From NCBI GenBank assembly GCA_031287815.1, contig JAITSM010000133.1, forward strand, positions 1 through 9,531: 9,531 nucleotides of DNA, in the 5' to 3' direction. This document shows, piece by piece, positions 1 to 5,713 of this stretch. The DNA is from Prevotellaceae bacterium (GTDB lineage: Bacteria > Bacteroidota > Bacteroidia > Bacteroidales > UBA932). Every line of letters begins with the position of its first letter. Positions within the stretch are counted from its first letter, which is position 1. The translations under genes and the position numbers were made by a program. Below the pieces are notes generated by a model. The model was not told the DNA's origin and made no database searches. It saw nothing but the letters and a program-made list of their open reading frames with translations.

Positions 1-558
1 GTGGTGGACGACGGTACGGTTACCGGCAACCGCGGCGCTATTAACTTCGACGACGAAGGCGCGGAGAGCCGGAAAACGTATATCGTTACCAACGGCGTTC
101 TGACCAGCTACCTGCACGACCGCATCAGCGCGAAACATTACGGCGTACCGCCTACCGGCAACGGGCGGCGCGAGTCGTTCCGCTTCGCGCCCATGCCCCG
201 CATGCGCTGCACCTACATGGAAAACGGCAACACCACCGAAGAAGAAATTATCGCCAGCGTGAAAAATGGCGTCTATGCCGCGGTGTTCACCAACGGGCAA
301 GTACAAATCGGCGCGGGAGACTTTACGTTTTTTGTCAAATCGGGCTACCTCATCGAAAACGGCAAACTCACGCGCCCCATCAAGGACATCAACATTATCG
401 GCAATGGCCCCAAAGCGCTTGCCGACGTTACGATGGTCGGCAACAACCTGCGGCTCGACGACGGTACCTGGACTTGCGGCAAGAACGGGCAAGGCGTGCC
501 GGTAACCATGGGGCTGCCCTCCGTGCTGGTGAAAAAACTAACCGTCGGAGGAGAATAA
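1..558 (+). CDS. tldD: TldD-family metallopeptidase, C-terminal part (5' end outside window)
   Basis: This is the C-terminal 185 residues of TldD, the catalytic subunit of the TldD/TldE (PmbA) zinc protease. In E. coli that complex trims leader peptides such as that of microcin B17 and degrades unfolded peptides such as the CcdA antitoxin. The reading frame is open at base 1. The first codon GTG encodes the Val of the family's VVDDGT motif, so it is internal and not a start. Visible family motifs are VDDGT with RGAINFDDEG (residues 2-20), an NGQVQIGAGDF segment (98-108), SGYLIENGKL (114-123) and the terminal CGKNGQGVPV (159-168). In E. coli TldD the Cys of that last motif is the third zinc ligand. 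The HExxxH motif lies upstream of the window. The partner gene pmbA follows 108 bp downstream with no visible promoter between them, so co-expression is likely. Heptameric repeats start on the base after the TAA. Confidence 0.93.
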   Translation: MVDDGTVTGNRGAINFDDEGAESRKTYIVTNGVLTSYLHDRISAKHYGVPPTGNGRRESFRFAPMPRMRCTYMENGNTTEEEIIASVKNGVYAAVFTNGQVQIGAGDFTFFVKSGYLIENGKLTRPIKDINIIGNGPKALADVTMVGNNLRLDDGTWTCGKNGQGVPVTMGLPSVLVKKLTVGGE

Positions 559-607
559 CAGTGGGCAGTTTCCAGTGGGCAGTGGGCAGTCTTCAGTCGG
601 CAGTCCT
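559..607 (+). repeat. Heptanucleotide tandem repeat, cagtNNN family
   Basis: Seven units of 7 nt in perfect phase start on the base after the tldD stop codon: cagtggg, cagtttc, cagtggg, cagtggg, cagtctt, cagtcgg, cagtcct. Cagt is invariant and the last three bases vary. From 608 to about 650 the sequence continues as less regular taactcc/ttaacta words with spacings of 8-11 nt. No promoter motif is visible between 559 and 666. Confidence 0.9.
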
Positions 608-666
608 AACTCCCCTAACTCCTTTTAACTCCCTTGACTCCATTAACTACTAAAAAATAAAAAACA

Positions 667-1986
667 ATGATTTCACAGCAATATAAAGATCTCGCACAGG
701 AGATGATGGAATTTGCTAAGCGGAACGGCTGTTCGGCAAGCAGGATTTCTATCGGCAGCGGTACCGAAAGTTCTTTCGAATACCGCGACACACAACTTGA
801 GCAATTACAACAGTCGTCGCAGAACCAGTTGTCCGTTTCGCTGTTTGTGGACGGACGCTTCGGCTCGTACGCTACCAACCGGATAGAGAAAAACGAGCTG
901 GAAAAATTCATCCGGAATGCCATTGACTCTACCCGCTACCTGGCGGGAGACTCCCACCGGGCGCTTCCCCATCCCGGCCTGTACTACAAAGGCAACGATG
1001 CGCCTGACGCCTGCTACGACAAACGGTTTGACCGGTTGCAACCCGACGAAAAACTGCAACTGGCGAAGGCGGCGGTGGAAGAAGTTTATCAAACCGACCC
1101 GCATATTATTTCCGTTGCCGCCTCGTATGGCGACAGCGACTGGTTCAGCTACCTTGTAGACAGCAACGGCTTCGAAGGCGAAAAAGCGCAGACGTCGTTT
1201 AGCCTCAGTGCGGACGTTTCGCTCAAAGGCGACGGCGACGCGCGCCCCGAATCATGGTGGTACGACAGCGCCCTGTTCTGGGACAAGCTGCAAAAGGAAG
1301 GTATCGGCAAAAAAGCGCTGGAACGCGCCCTGCGCAAGCTCGGGCAGGGGAAAATCAAATCAGGCATATACCCGATGATTGTCGATAACATGAACGTGTC
1401 GAACCTGCTCTCGCCGGTTATCTCCGCATTAAACGGCGGCTCGCTGGCGCAGAAAAATTCATTCCTGATAGACAAGCTGGGCAAGAAAATCGCCTCCGGG
1501 AAATGCACCTTGATGGATGAACCGCACCTCCCGCTGGCGCAGGGCAACCGCTGGTTCGACAGCGAAGGAGTAGCCACCCGCCAACGTACGATTATAGAAA
1601 ACGGCGTACTGCAAACCTACTTTATCGATACCTACAATGCCAGCCGCCTGAAAATGCCGCCCACCATCAGCGGAGCGTCCATCCTGACCTTCCGGCAGGG
1701 CGACAAAGATGTGGACGGGCTGGTGGCGCAATTGAAAAAAGGTATTTTGGTAACCGGCTTCAATGGCGGCAACAGCAACAGCTCTACCGGCGACTTCTCG
1801 TTTGGTATCGAAGGATTCCTCATTGAAAACGGGAAATTGGTAAAACCGGTGTCGGAAATGAATGTTACCGGCAATATGCTTACCCTGTGGGAGCGGCTGG
1901 CAGAAGCCGGCAATGACGCGCGCCACCATTCCGCGTGGCGCACCCCAAGCCTCCTGTTCGATGGAGTAAGCTTTAGCGGAATATAG
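667..1986 (+). CDS. pmbA: PmbA/TldE-family protein, non-catalytic TldD partner
   Basis: Complete 439-residue member of the PmbA/TldE branch of peptidase family U62; E. coli PmbA is 450 residues. In the known complex TldE forms a heterodimer with TldD and supplies structure while TldD carries the zinc site. In agreement with that, no HExxxH motif and no CGK zinc ligand are seen here. Supporting landmarks are an N-terminal domain with FEYRDTQLEQLQQS (residues 37-50) and VSLFVDGRFGSYAT (57-70), then the C-terminal beta-rich domain with WFDSEGVATR (296-305), ENGVLQTYFIDTYNASR (311-327), a TGDFSFGIEGFLIENG segment (374-389), PVSEMNVTGN (394-403) and a C-terminal LLFDGVSFSG. The last motif corresponds to the conserved PmbA terminus. 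The ATG at 667 is preceded by an A-rich stretch without Shine-Dalgarno, as usual in Bacteroidota. It lies directly after tldD, so both subunits are probably made from one transcript. The TAG stop forms the first three bases of a heptamer repeat. Confidence 0.95.
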   Translation: MISQQYKDLAQEMMEFAKRNGCSASRISIGSGTESSFEYRDTQLEQLQQSSQNQLSVSLFVDGRFGSYATNRIEKNELEKFIRNAIDSTRYLAGDSHRALPHPGLYYKGNDAPDACYDKRFDRLQPDEKLQLAKAAVEEVYQTDPHIISVAASYGDSDWFSYLVDSNGFEGEKAQTSFSLSADVSLKGDGDARPESWWYDSALFWDKLQKEGIGKKALERALRKLGQGKIKSGIYPMIVDNMNVSNLLSPVISALNGGSLAQKNSFLIDKLGKKIASGKCTLMDEPHLPLAQGNRWFDSEGVATRQRTIIENGVLQTYFIDTYNASRLKMPPTISGASILTFRQGDKDVDGLVAQLKKGILVTGFNGGNSNSSTGDFSFGIEGFLIENGKLVKPVSEMNVTGNMLTLWERLAEAGNDARHHSAWRTPSLLFDGVSFSGI

Positions 1987-2085
1987 TGATGGGTGAAGGG
2001 TGATGAGTGATGAGTGAAGAGACCCCCCCCTCACCTTACCCTTCACCCATCACCTTGTCACCCATCACCCTTCACCTTGTCACCC
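1984..2085 (+). repeat. Heptamer repeat in two complementary arms (ggGTGAa / ttCACcc)
   Basis: The left arm consists of five phased 7-nt units at 1984-2018: tagtgat, gggtgaa, gggtgat, gagtgat, gagtgaa. The first unit contains the pmbA stop codon. After a C8 tract (2023-2030) the right arm carries the complementary words cccttca, cccatca and ccttgtca. Bases 1986-2000 and 2039-2053 are a perfect 15-bp inverted repeat, so the transcript can form a long hairpin. No U-tract follows, so it is not a classical intrinsic terminator. The methyltransferase start lies 9 bp after the repeat. Confidence 0.88.
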
Positions 2086-2093
2086 TGTCATCC

Positions 2094-2864
2094 ATGATAA
2101 AAAGCCTCATCCGCATACTCATCAACCATATTCCGCGCAGGTGGATACAGCCGGTTGTGGGTTATATAATGCCGGTCGCCGGCCTTTTTTATGCGGGACG
2201 CAGGGTGCAATGCCCCGTATGCCGCCATGCTTACCGCAAATTCATGCCCTACGGCTACGTGCATTCCCGGGAAAATGCGTTGTGCCCGCACTGCCTGTCA
2301 TTGGAGCGCCACCGGTTAATGTGGCTGTATCTGCAAAACGAAACCGGCTTCTTCCACCATCCCTGCCGCCTGCTGCACATAGCCCCCGAGAAGTGTTTCC
2401 TCAAACCCTTTTCAAGATTACTGGGCAACGATTACCTTACGGCCGACCTCGAAAGCCCCTGGGCGAAGGTAAAAATGGACGTGCAGCACATTCCCTTTGG
2501 CGAAAACGAATTTGATGTTATTTTCTGCAATCACCTGCTGGAGCACGTTACGGACGACCGGCAGGCGATGCGGGAAATGTTCCGCGTGCTGCGCCCCGGC
2601 GGCTGGGGCATCCTGCTGTCGCCCGTCACTGTGGGGAAAAAAGAAACGTACGAAGACCCTTCTATCACTACGCCGCAGGCGCGCCTCAAAGCCTACGGCC
2701 AAAGCGACCACCTGCGCGAATACGGCGAAGACTACGTCCGCCGCCTCGCCGAAGCCGGATTCAAAGTACAGGCGATAGACTACGCAAAAATACTGCCCGT
2801 ACAGGACGTCCTCGCTTTCGGGCTGCGCCCAGAAATGATTTATGTAGTACGAAAAATACAGTAG
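2094..2864 (+). CDS. Class I SAM-dependent methyltransferase with N-terminal zinc finger
   Basis: Predicted 256-residue methyltransferase of the Methyltransf_11 type. An N-terminal CxxC pair (CPVC 40-43, CPHC 64-67) looks like a rubredoxin-like zinc-binding knuckle. It is followed by a SAM fold: LLHIAPEKC (93-101, motif I region), YLTADLE (114-120, acidic residue at the end of strand 2), an MDVQHIPFGENEFDVIFC stretch (128-145) with HLLEHV (147-152), and MFRVLRPGGWGILLSPV (162-178, motif III). A hydrophobic N-terminus (about 18-34) may contact membrane. The frame stays open upstream to an ATG at 2007, but the added 29 residues only translate the heptamer repeat (Pro/Ser/Thr/Leu-rich), so the ATG at 2094 is chosen. 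The substrate is unknown. Similar short zinc-finger methyltransferases often sit near sugar or surface-glycan genes, but nothing here supports that. No own promoter is seen, so read-through from pmbA is likely. Confidence 0.85.
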   Translation: MIKSLIRILINHIPRRWIQPVVGYIMPVAGLFYAGRRVQCPVCRHAYRKFMPYGYVHSRENALCPHCLSLERHRLMWLYLQNETGFFHHPCRLLHIAPEKCFLKPFSRLLGNDYLTADLESPWAKVKMDVQHIPFGENEFDVIFCNHLLEHVTDDRQAMREMFRVLRPGGWGILLSPVTVGKKETYEDPSITTPQARLKAYGQSDHLREYGEDYVRRLAEAGFKVQAIDYAKILPVQDVLAFGLRPEMIYVVRKIQ

Positions 2865-2985
2865 GCAGTTCTCAGTTAGCAGTAGCTGGCGCCAGCCAAT
2901 TCTCCATTAAAGTAGTTTAAATTTTAAAGTTTAAGATTGCTGGCGCCAGCCACCCTTCACCCTTCACTCTTCACCCTTCACTCTT
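2859..2985 (+). repeat. Composite heptamer repeats with two GCTGGCGCCAGC palindromes
   Basis: Three 7-nt repeat families follow one another. The first is cagtagg, cagttct, cagttag, cagtagc (2859-2886), which contains the methyltransferase stop codon TAG at 2862-2864. The second is agtttaa, attttaa, agtttaa (2914-2934). The third is caccctt, caccctt, cactctt, caccctt, cactctt (2951-2985). The perfect 12-bp palindrome GCTGGCGCCAGC occurs at 2885-2896 and 2939-2950, bracketing the AT-rich middle family. Confidence 0.88.
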
Positions 2986-2993
2986 TAAAAAAA

Positions 2994-3134
2994 CGCCGGC
3001 GCGAACGAAATTAACGCCGGCGCGAAATGAATTAACGCCGGCGCGAAACGAATTAACGCCGGCGCGAAACGAATTAACGCCGGCGCGAAATGAATTAACG
3101 CCGGCGCGAAATGAATTAACGCCGGCGCGAAATG
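2994..3134 (+). repeat. 21-bp tandem array with palindromic CGCCGGCG core
   Basis: Seven copies of CGCCGGCGCG recur at exactly 21-bp spacing, starting at 2994, 3015, 3036, 3057, 3078, 3099 and 3120. Six units are full length and the seventh diverges after 3134. The rest of each unit is AT-rich (aaatgaattaa, aaacgaattaa or aacgaaattaa), so GC-only palindromes alternate with AT linkers every two helical turns. The only differences between full units are in the linker. One plus frame (TPARNEL-like) stays open through the array but has no start codon, so a coding role is unlikely. The array ends about 255 bp before the acyl-CoA ligase start and could be an upstream regulatory region or a slippage-derived minisatellite. 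Confidence 0.93.
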
Positions 3135-3144
3135 CTGTGGCCGG

Positions 3145-3209
3145 AGGGTATAATTAAAGAATGTAGGCCGGATACCCTAAAAGTAGGGCGTATGGCCGTG
3201 CATCCCTAC
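3145..3209 (+). other. Chain of overlapping alternative hairpins
   Basis: Four short segments can pair in a chain. AGGGTAT (3145-3151) pairs with ATACCCT (3172-3178). CCCTA (3175-3179) pairs with TAGGG (3184-3188). GTAGGG (3183-3188) pairs with CCCTAC (3204-3209), and this last stem can extend by ATG/CAT (3192-3194 with 3201-3203) past a 3-nt bulge. Neighbouring pairings exclude each other. The last stem resembles the GTAGGG...CCCTAC palindromic elements that are scattered in many bacterial genomes. No transcript start is known upstream, so function is open. Bases 3210-3332 contain a degenerate gccagcgccagcc and nothing else recognised. Confidence 0.5.
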
Positions 3210-3332
3210 AGCCAGCGCCAGCCACCTTCAATTTTAAACCTGAAACTACCTTTAAAAAAATCGCCCCTTTATAGCGCTTTTTACCCCTGTAAAGGCATTT
3301 TTATCCCTGCGGCGGCGGATTTCCCACTTTTT

Positions 3333-3364
3333 TTTGGATTTTCCTGCGGACGGTTGTTCCTTTG
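3333..3364 (+). promoter_or_regulatory. Candidate Bacteroidota promoter for the acyl-CoA ligase
   Basis: TTTG at 3333-3336 is followed after 20 bp by TTCCTTTG at 3357-3364. This matches the Bacteroidota -33 TTTG and -7 TAnnTTTG pattern with one mismatch (TT instead of TA). Transcription would start near 3370, leaving a leader of about 20 nt before the ATG at 3389. No Shine-Dalgarno sequence is present in that AT-rich leader. Confidence 0.5.
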
Positions 3365-3388
3365 CATTCAAAAATTTTTAAAGATTTA

Positions 3389-5029
3389 ATGACTATGCAA
3401 AAATTATCTTACGCACACGGGACTTGCGAAGTCCCCCTCCAAGGAGAAACTATCGGCGAAAATCTACGGCAAACCGTAGAAAAATATGGCGACCGCGAGG
3501 CTTTGGTCGTCATAGAACAGGGCTACCGCGCTACCTATAAACAGTTCTGGGAGCAAACCACCGAACTGGCCAAAGGGCTGATGGCTTTCGGCATCCGGCG
3601 GGGCGACCGCGTGGGGATATGGGCGGCCAACCGCTTTGAGTGGGTGCTGGTGCAATATGCTACCGCCCGGATGGGGGCGATTATGGTCAATATTAACCCG
3701 GCCTACAAGACCACCGGATTGCAGTACGCTTTGGAACAGTCGCGGATTGACCTGCTGATTGCCGCTTCGCACTTCCGCCAGACCGATTATACCGACCTCC
3801 TGAACCGCGTCCGCCCGCATTGCGACTATCCGGAACGGACGATTATTATCGAACAGGATTGGGCGAAATTGATAAAAGCAGCGGAAAAAACCAGCGACGC
3901 CGAGCTGGCGGAACGTGAAAAATCCCTCCAGTTCGACGACCCGGTGAATATACAGTATACTTCCGGCACCACCGGCTACCCGAAAGGCGCCACCCTCTCG
4001 CACCACAATATTTTAAACAACGGCTTCTTTATCGGCGAGCGGATGTTCTACACCGAAAAAGACCGCGTATGCATCCCCGTACCCTTTTACCACTGTTTCG
4101 GGATGGTGCTGGGGAATATGGCGTGCACCTCGCACGGCGCGTGCATGGTGATTGTCGGCGAATCGTTCGAAGCCGAAGCCGTGATGAAGGCGGTGATGAA
4201 CGAAAAATGCACCTCCCTGCTGGGCGTGCCCACGATGTACATTGCCCAGCTGGAGCATCCGAATTTCCACCAGTACGATTTCTCCACCCTGCGCACCGGC
4301 ATCATGGCCGGCTCCCCCTGCCCGATAGACACCATGCGGCAGGTGCAGTCGAAAATGAATATGAAAGAAATCACCGTGTGCTACGGCATGACGGAAACCT
4401 CGCCCGTTTCCACGCAAAGTTTCGCCGACGATGAACTCGAACGGCGGGTCAGCACGGTGGGCACGGTGCACCCGCATGTGGAAATAAAGATTGTGGACGA
4501 AAAGGGCGATATTGTCCCGCGCGGCGTGGCGGGCGAGTTTTGCACACGCGGCTACTCGGTGATGACCGGCTACTGGGACAACCCCGAAGACACCGCCGCC
4601 ATCATCGACCAACAGCGCTGGCTGCACTCCGGCGACGTGGCGATAATGGACGAAGAAGGATATGTGAAAATCACCGGCCGGATTAAGGATATTATCATTC
4701 GCGGGGGCGAAAATATTTCGCCGCGCGAGATCGAGGAGTTTCTTATTTCGCATGAGGCGGTGGCCGACGCGTATGTTATCGGCGTGCCGAGCGCAAAATA
4801 CGGCGAGGAGGTGATGGCGTGGATAAAACTCCGCGACGGCTACGAACTAACCGAAGAAGACCTGCGCCGCTTCTGCAAAGACCAAATCGCCACCTACAAA
4901 ACCCCCCGCTACTGGAAATTTGTCGATGGTTTCCCGATGACCGAAGCAGGCAAAATCCGCAAAGTGGAAATGCGCGAAATTTCCGCCAAAGAACTGGGGC
5001 TGCAAAATGAAGGGGAAGTTAAGAGTTAA
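3389..5029 (+). CDS. AMP-binding fatty acyl-CoA ligase (ACSF2/FadD-like)
   Basis: Predicted 546-residue member of the ANL superfamily. It would activate a carboxylic acid with ATP to an acyl-adenylate and transfer the acyl group to coenzyme A. All core motifs are intact: the phosphate loop YTSGTTGYPKG (190-200) with ATLSHHN, a VPFYHCFGMVLG segment (231-242), YGMTETSPVS (332-341), LHSGDVAIMDEEGY (412-425), the hinge GRIKDIIIRGGENISPREIEE (starting at 430) and the C-terminal KTPRYWKF...TEAGKIRK with the catalytic Lys at 522. Motif wording is closest to the medium/long-chain ACSF2-like group; the exact acid cannot be read from sequence. The frame also opens at a TTG (3362), but that codon overlaps the candidate -7 element, so an ATG start is preferred (3389, or 3395 six bases later). 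The last residues VKS and the TAA are already part of the downstream heptamer repeat. It is convergent with the FAH-like gene. Confidence 0.93.
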   Translation: MTMQKLSYAHGTCEVPLQGETIGENLRQTVEKYGDREALVVIEQGYRATYKQFWEQTTELAKGLMAFGIRRGDRVGIWAANRFEWVLVQYATARMGAIMVNINPAYKTTGLQYALEQSRIDLLIAASHFRQTDYTDLLNRVRPHCDYPERTIIIEQDWAKLIKAAEKTSDAELAEREKSLQFDDPVNIQYTSGTTGYPKGATLSHHNILNNGFFIGERMFYTEKDRVCIPVPFYHCFGMVLGNMACTSHGACMVIVGESFEAEAVMKAVMNEKCTSLLGVPTMYIAQLEHPNFHQYDFSTLRTGIMAGSPCPIDTMRQVQSKMNMKEITVCYGMTETSPVSTQSFADDELERRVSTVGTVHPHVEIKIVDEKGDIVPRGVAGEFCTRGYSVMTGYWDNPEDTAAIIDQQRWLHSGDVAIMDEEGYVKITGRIKDIIIRGGENISPREIEEFLISHEAVADAYVIGVPSAKYGEEVMAWIKLRDGYELTEEDLRRFCKDQIATYKTPRYWKFVDGFPMTEAGKIRKVEMREISAKELGLQNEGEVKS

Positions 5030-5123
5030 GAACTAAGAGTTAAAAGTTAAAAGTTAAAAGTTAAGAGTGCTGGCGCCAGCTAACTTTTAGTTTTTAACTT
5101 TTAACTCTTAGTTCTTAACTTCC
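5018..5123. terminator. Bidirectional inverted heptamer repeat between convergent genes
   Basis: The left arm is seven phased units at 5018-5066: gttaaga, gttaaga, actaaga, gttaaaa three times, gttaaga. The right arm is six complementary units at 5082-5123: aactttt, agttttt, aactttt, aactctt, agttctt, aacttcc. Bases 5024-5052 and 5092-5120 form a perfect 29-bp inverted repeat. The loop carries the palindrome GCTGGCGCCAGC (5069-5080). The stem includes the acyl-CoA ligase stop codon (5027-5029) and ends 6 bp from the stop of the opposing FAH-like gene, so it probably ends or stabilises transcripts from both sides. It is AU-rich with no clean U-tract, so termination is an inference. Confidence 0.65.
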
Positions 5124-5126
5124 TTC

Positions 5127-5708
5127 TTACCGTATATCCACTTTCAGCATTTCTTTGCCGTTGAGGAAGGCTTGCAGCCGGTTGCCGGGCTGCAATGCGG
5201 GGCTCGTGAAAGAGGTATTGATAAAAATATAGTCGCCGATTCTGAGCGTGATGAATTGCGATACATGGGGGATTATTTCTTCCGGCGTATAAGCGATAGC
5301 GGCGTTTTGCGCGGTTTCTTTTCCGTTGAGCGACCAGCATAAAGAACAATCTTTTATAACCGGAATTTCTGCCGCCGGAATCCATGCGGCGCTGAGGGGG
5401 GCGGCGTAGTCAAACGCATGCGCCGCGTCTGCCGGTTGCCGGGCGAGGGCGTATTGCTGCCGTAAATCCTGCGCGAAAATATCCATTCCCACGCCTACCG
5501 CGTCGAAATAGCGGGCGGCAAAAGACGCCCCGATACTGCGCCCCAAGCGGCTTACACGCAACACCAGCGACAATGTTGCCCGCACGTCCTGCGTAAAATC
5601 GGGCAGGAAAAACGGCTGGTTATTGCGCAACAATGCCGTGTCGGGCTTCAGGAAAAATACCGGCGGTTGCAGCCGTTCCGGCGAAAAAGTAATAAACAGG
5701 AGTTTCAT
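5127..5708 (-). CDS. FAH-fold protein, probably a pseudoenzyme
   Basis: This 193-residue protein shows the fold signature of small fumarylacetoacetate hydrolase (FAH) family proteins: PPVFFLKPDTALL (15-27), LPDFTQDV (35-42), LVLRVSRLGRSI (48-59), ARYFDAVGVGMD (65-76), AFDYAAP (98-104) and a C-terminal GNRLQAFLNGKEML. The family normally opens with a GRNYxxHxxEL-type segment, carries metal ligands ExE, then TARDxQ, KxFD and TGTPxGVG. Here the opening segment is absent (residues 1-14 are unrelated), ExE reads T45-L-S47, TARDLQ reads FAQDLR (78-83), the Lys before the FD is His97 and TGTPxGVG reads NTSFTSPAL (164-172). Only Asp76 is kept. The frame is intact over the full length, so selection may hold the fold for a non-catalytic role. 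The start lies 5 bp after the stop of the upstream rpn-like gene, so they are very likely co-transcribed. These comparisons rest on memory of the family, not an alignment. Confidence 0.75.
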   Translation of the reverse strand: MKLLFITFSPERLQPPVFFLKPDTALLRNNQPFFLPDFTQDVRATLSLVLRVSRLGRSIGASFAARYFDAVGVGMDIFAQDLRQQYALARQPADAAHAFDYAAPLSAAWIPAAEIPVIKDCSLCWSLNGKETAQNAAIAYTPEEIIPHVSQFITLRIGDYIFINTSFTSPALQPGNRLQAFLNGKEMLKVDIR

Positions 5709-5713
5709 GCCAA

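Noticed and set aside
1..558. GTG at base 1 as a true start codon
   Set aside because: It encodes a Val inside the conserved VVDDGT motif of TldD; the gene continues to the left of the window.
1459..2046. 195-codon minus-strand open frame over the end of pmbA and the repeat
   Set aside because: No recognisable motif; lies opposite conserved PmbA residues and starts in the heptamer repeat.
2007..2093. N-terminal extension of the methyltransferase from the upstream ATG
   Set aside because: The 29 residues are translated heptamer repeat; the ATG at 2094 starts the recognisable protein.
2994..3134. CRISPR array
   Set aside because: Units follow without unique spacers, linkers are near-identical, and no cas genes are present.
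3362..3388. TTG start for the acyl-CoA ligase
   Set aside because: The codon overlaps the candidate -7 element, and two ATGs follow at 3389 and 3395 right before the conserved part.
3132..3389. 85-codon plus-strand open frame between the 21-bp array and the ligase
   Set aside because: Starts at the end of the tandem array, crosses hairpins and the candidate promoter, has no RBS or family resemblance, and overlaps the ligase start.
4013..4753. 246-codon open frame on the minus strand inside the acyl-CoA ligase
   Set aside because: Its composition (His/Ala/Gly/Val-rich) is what the complement of GC-rich codons gives, and the plus-strand ligase has all family motifs through the same bases.
5127..5708. 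Calling the FAH-like gene a functional fumarylacetoacetate hydrolase or acylpyruvase
   Set aside because: The metal-ligand ExE and several other catalytic motifs are not present.
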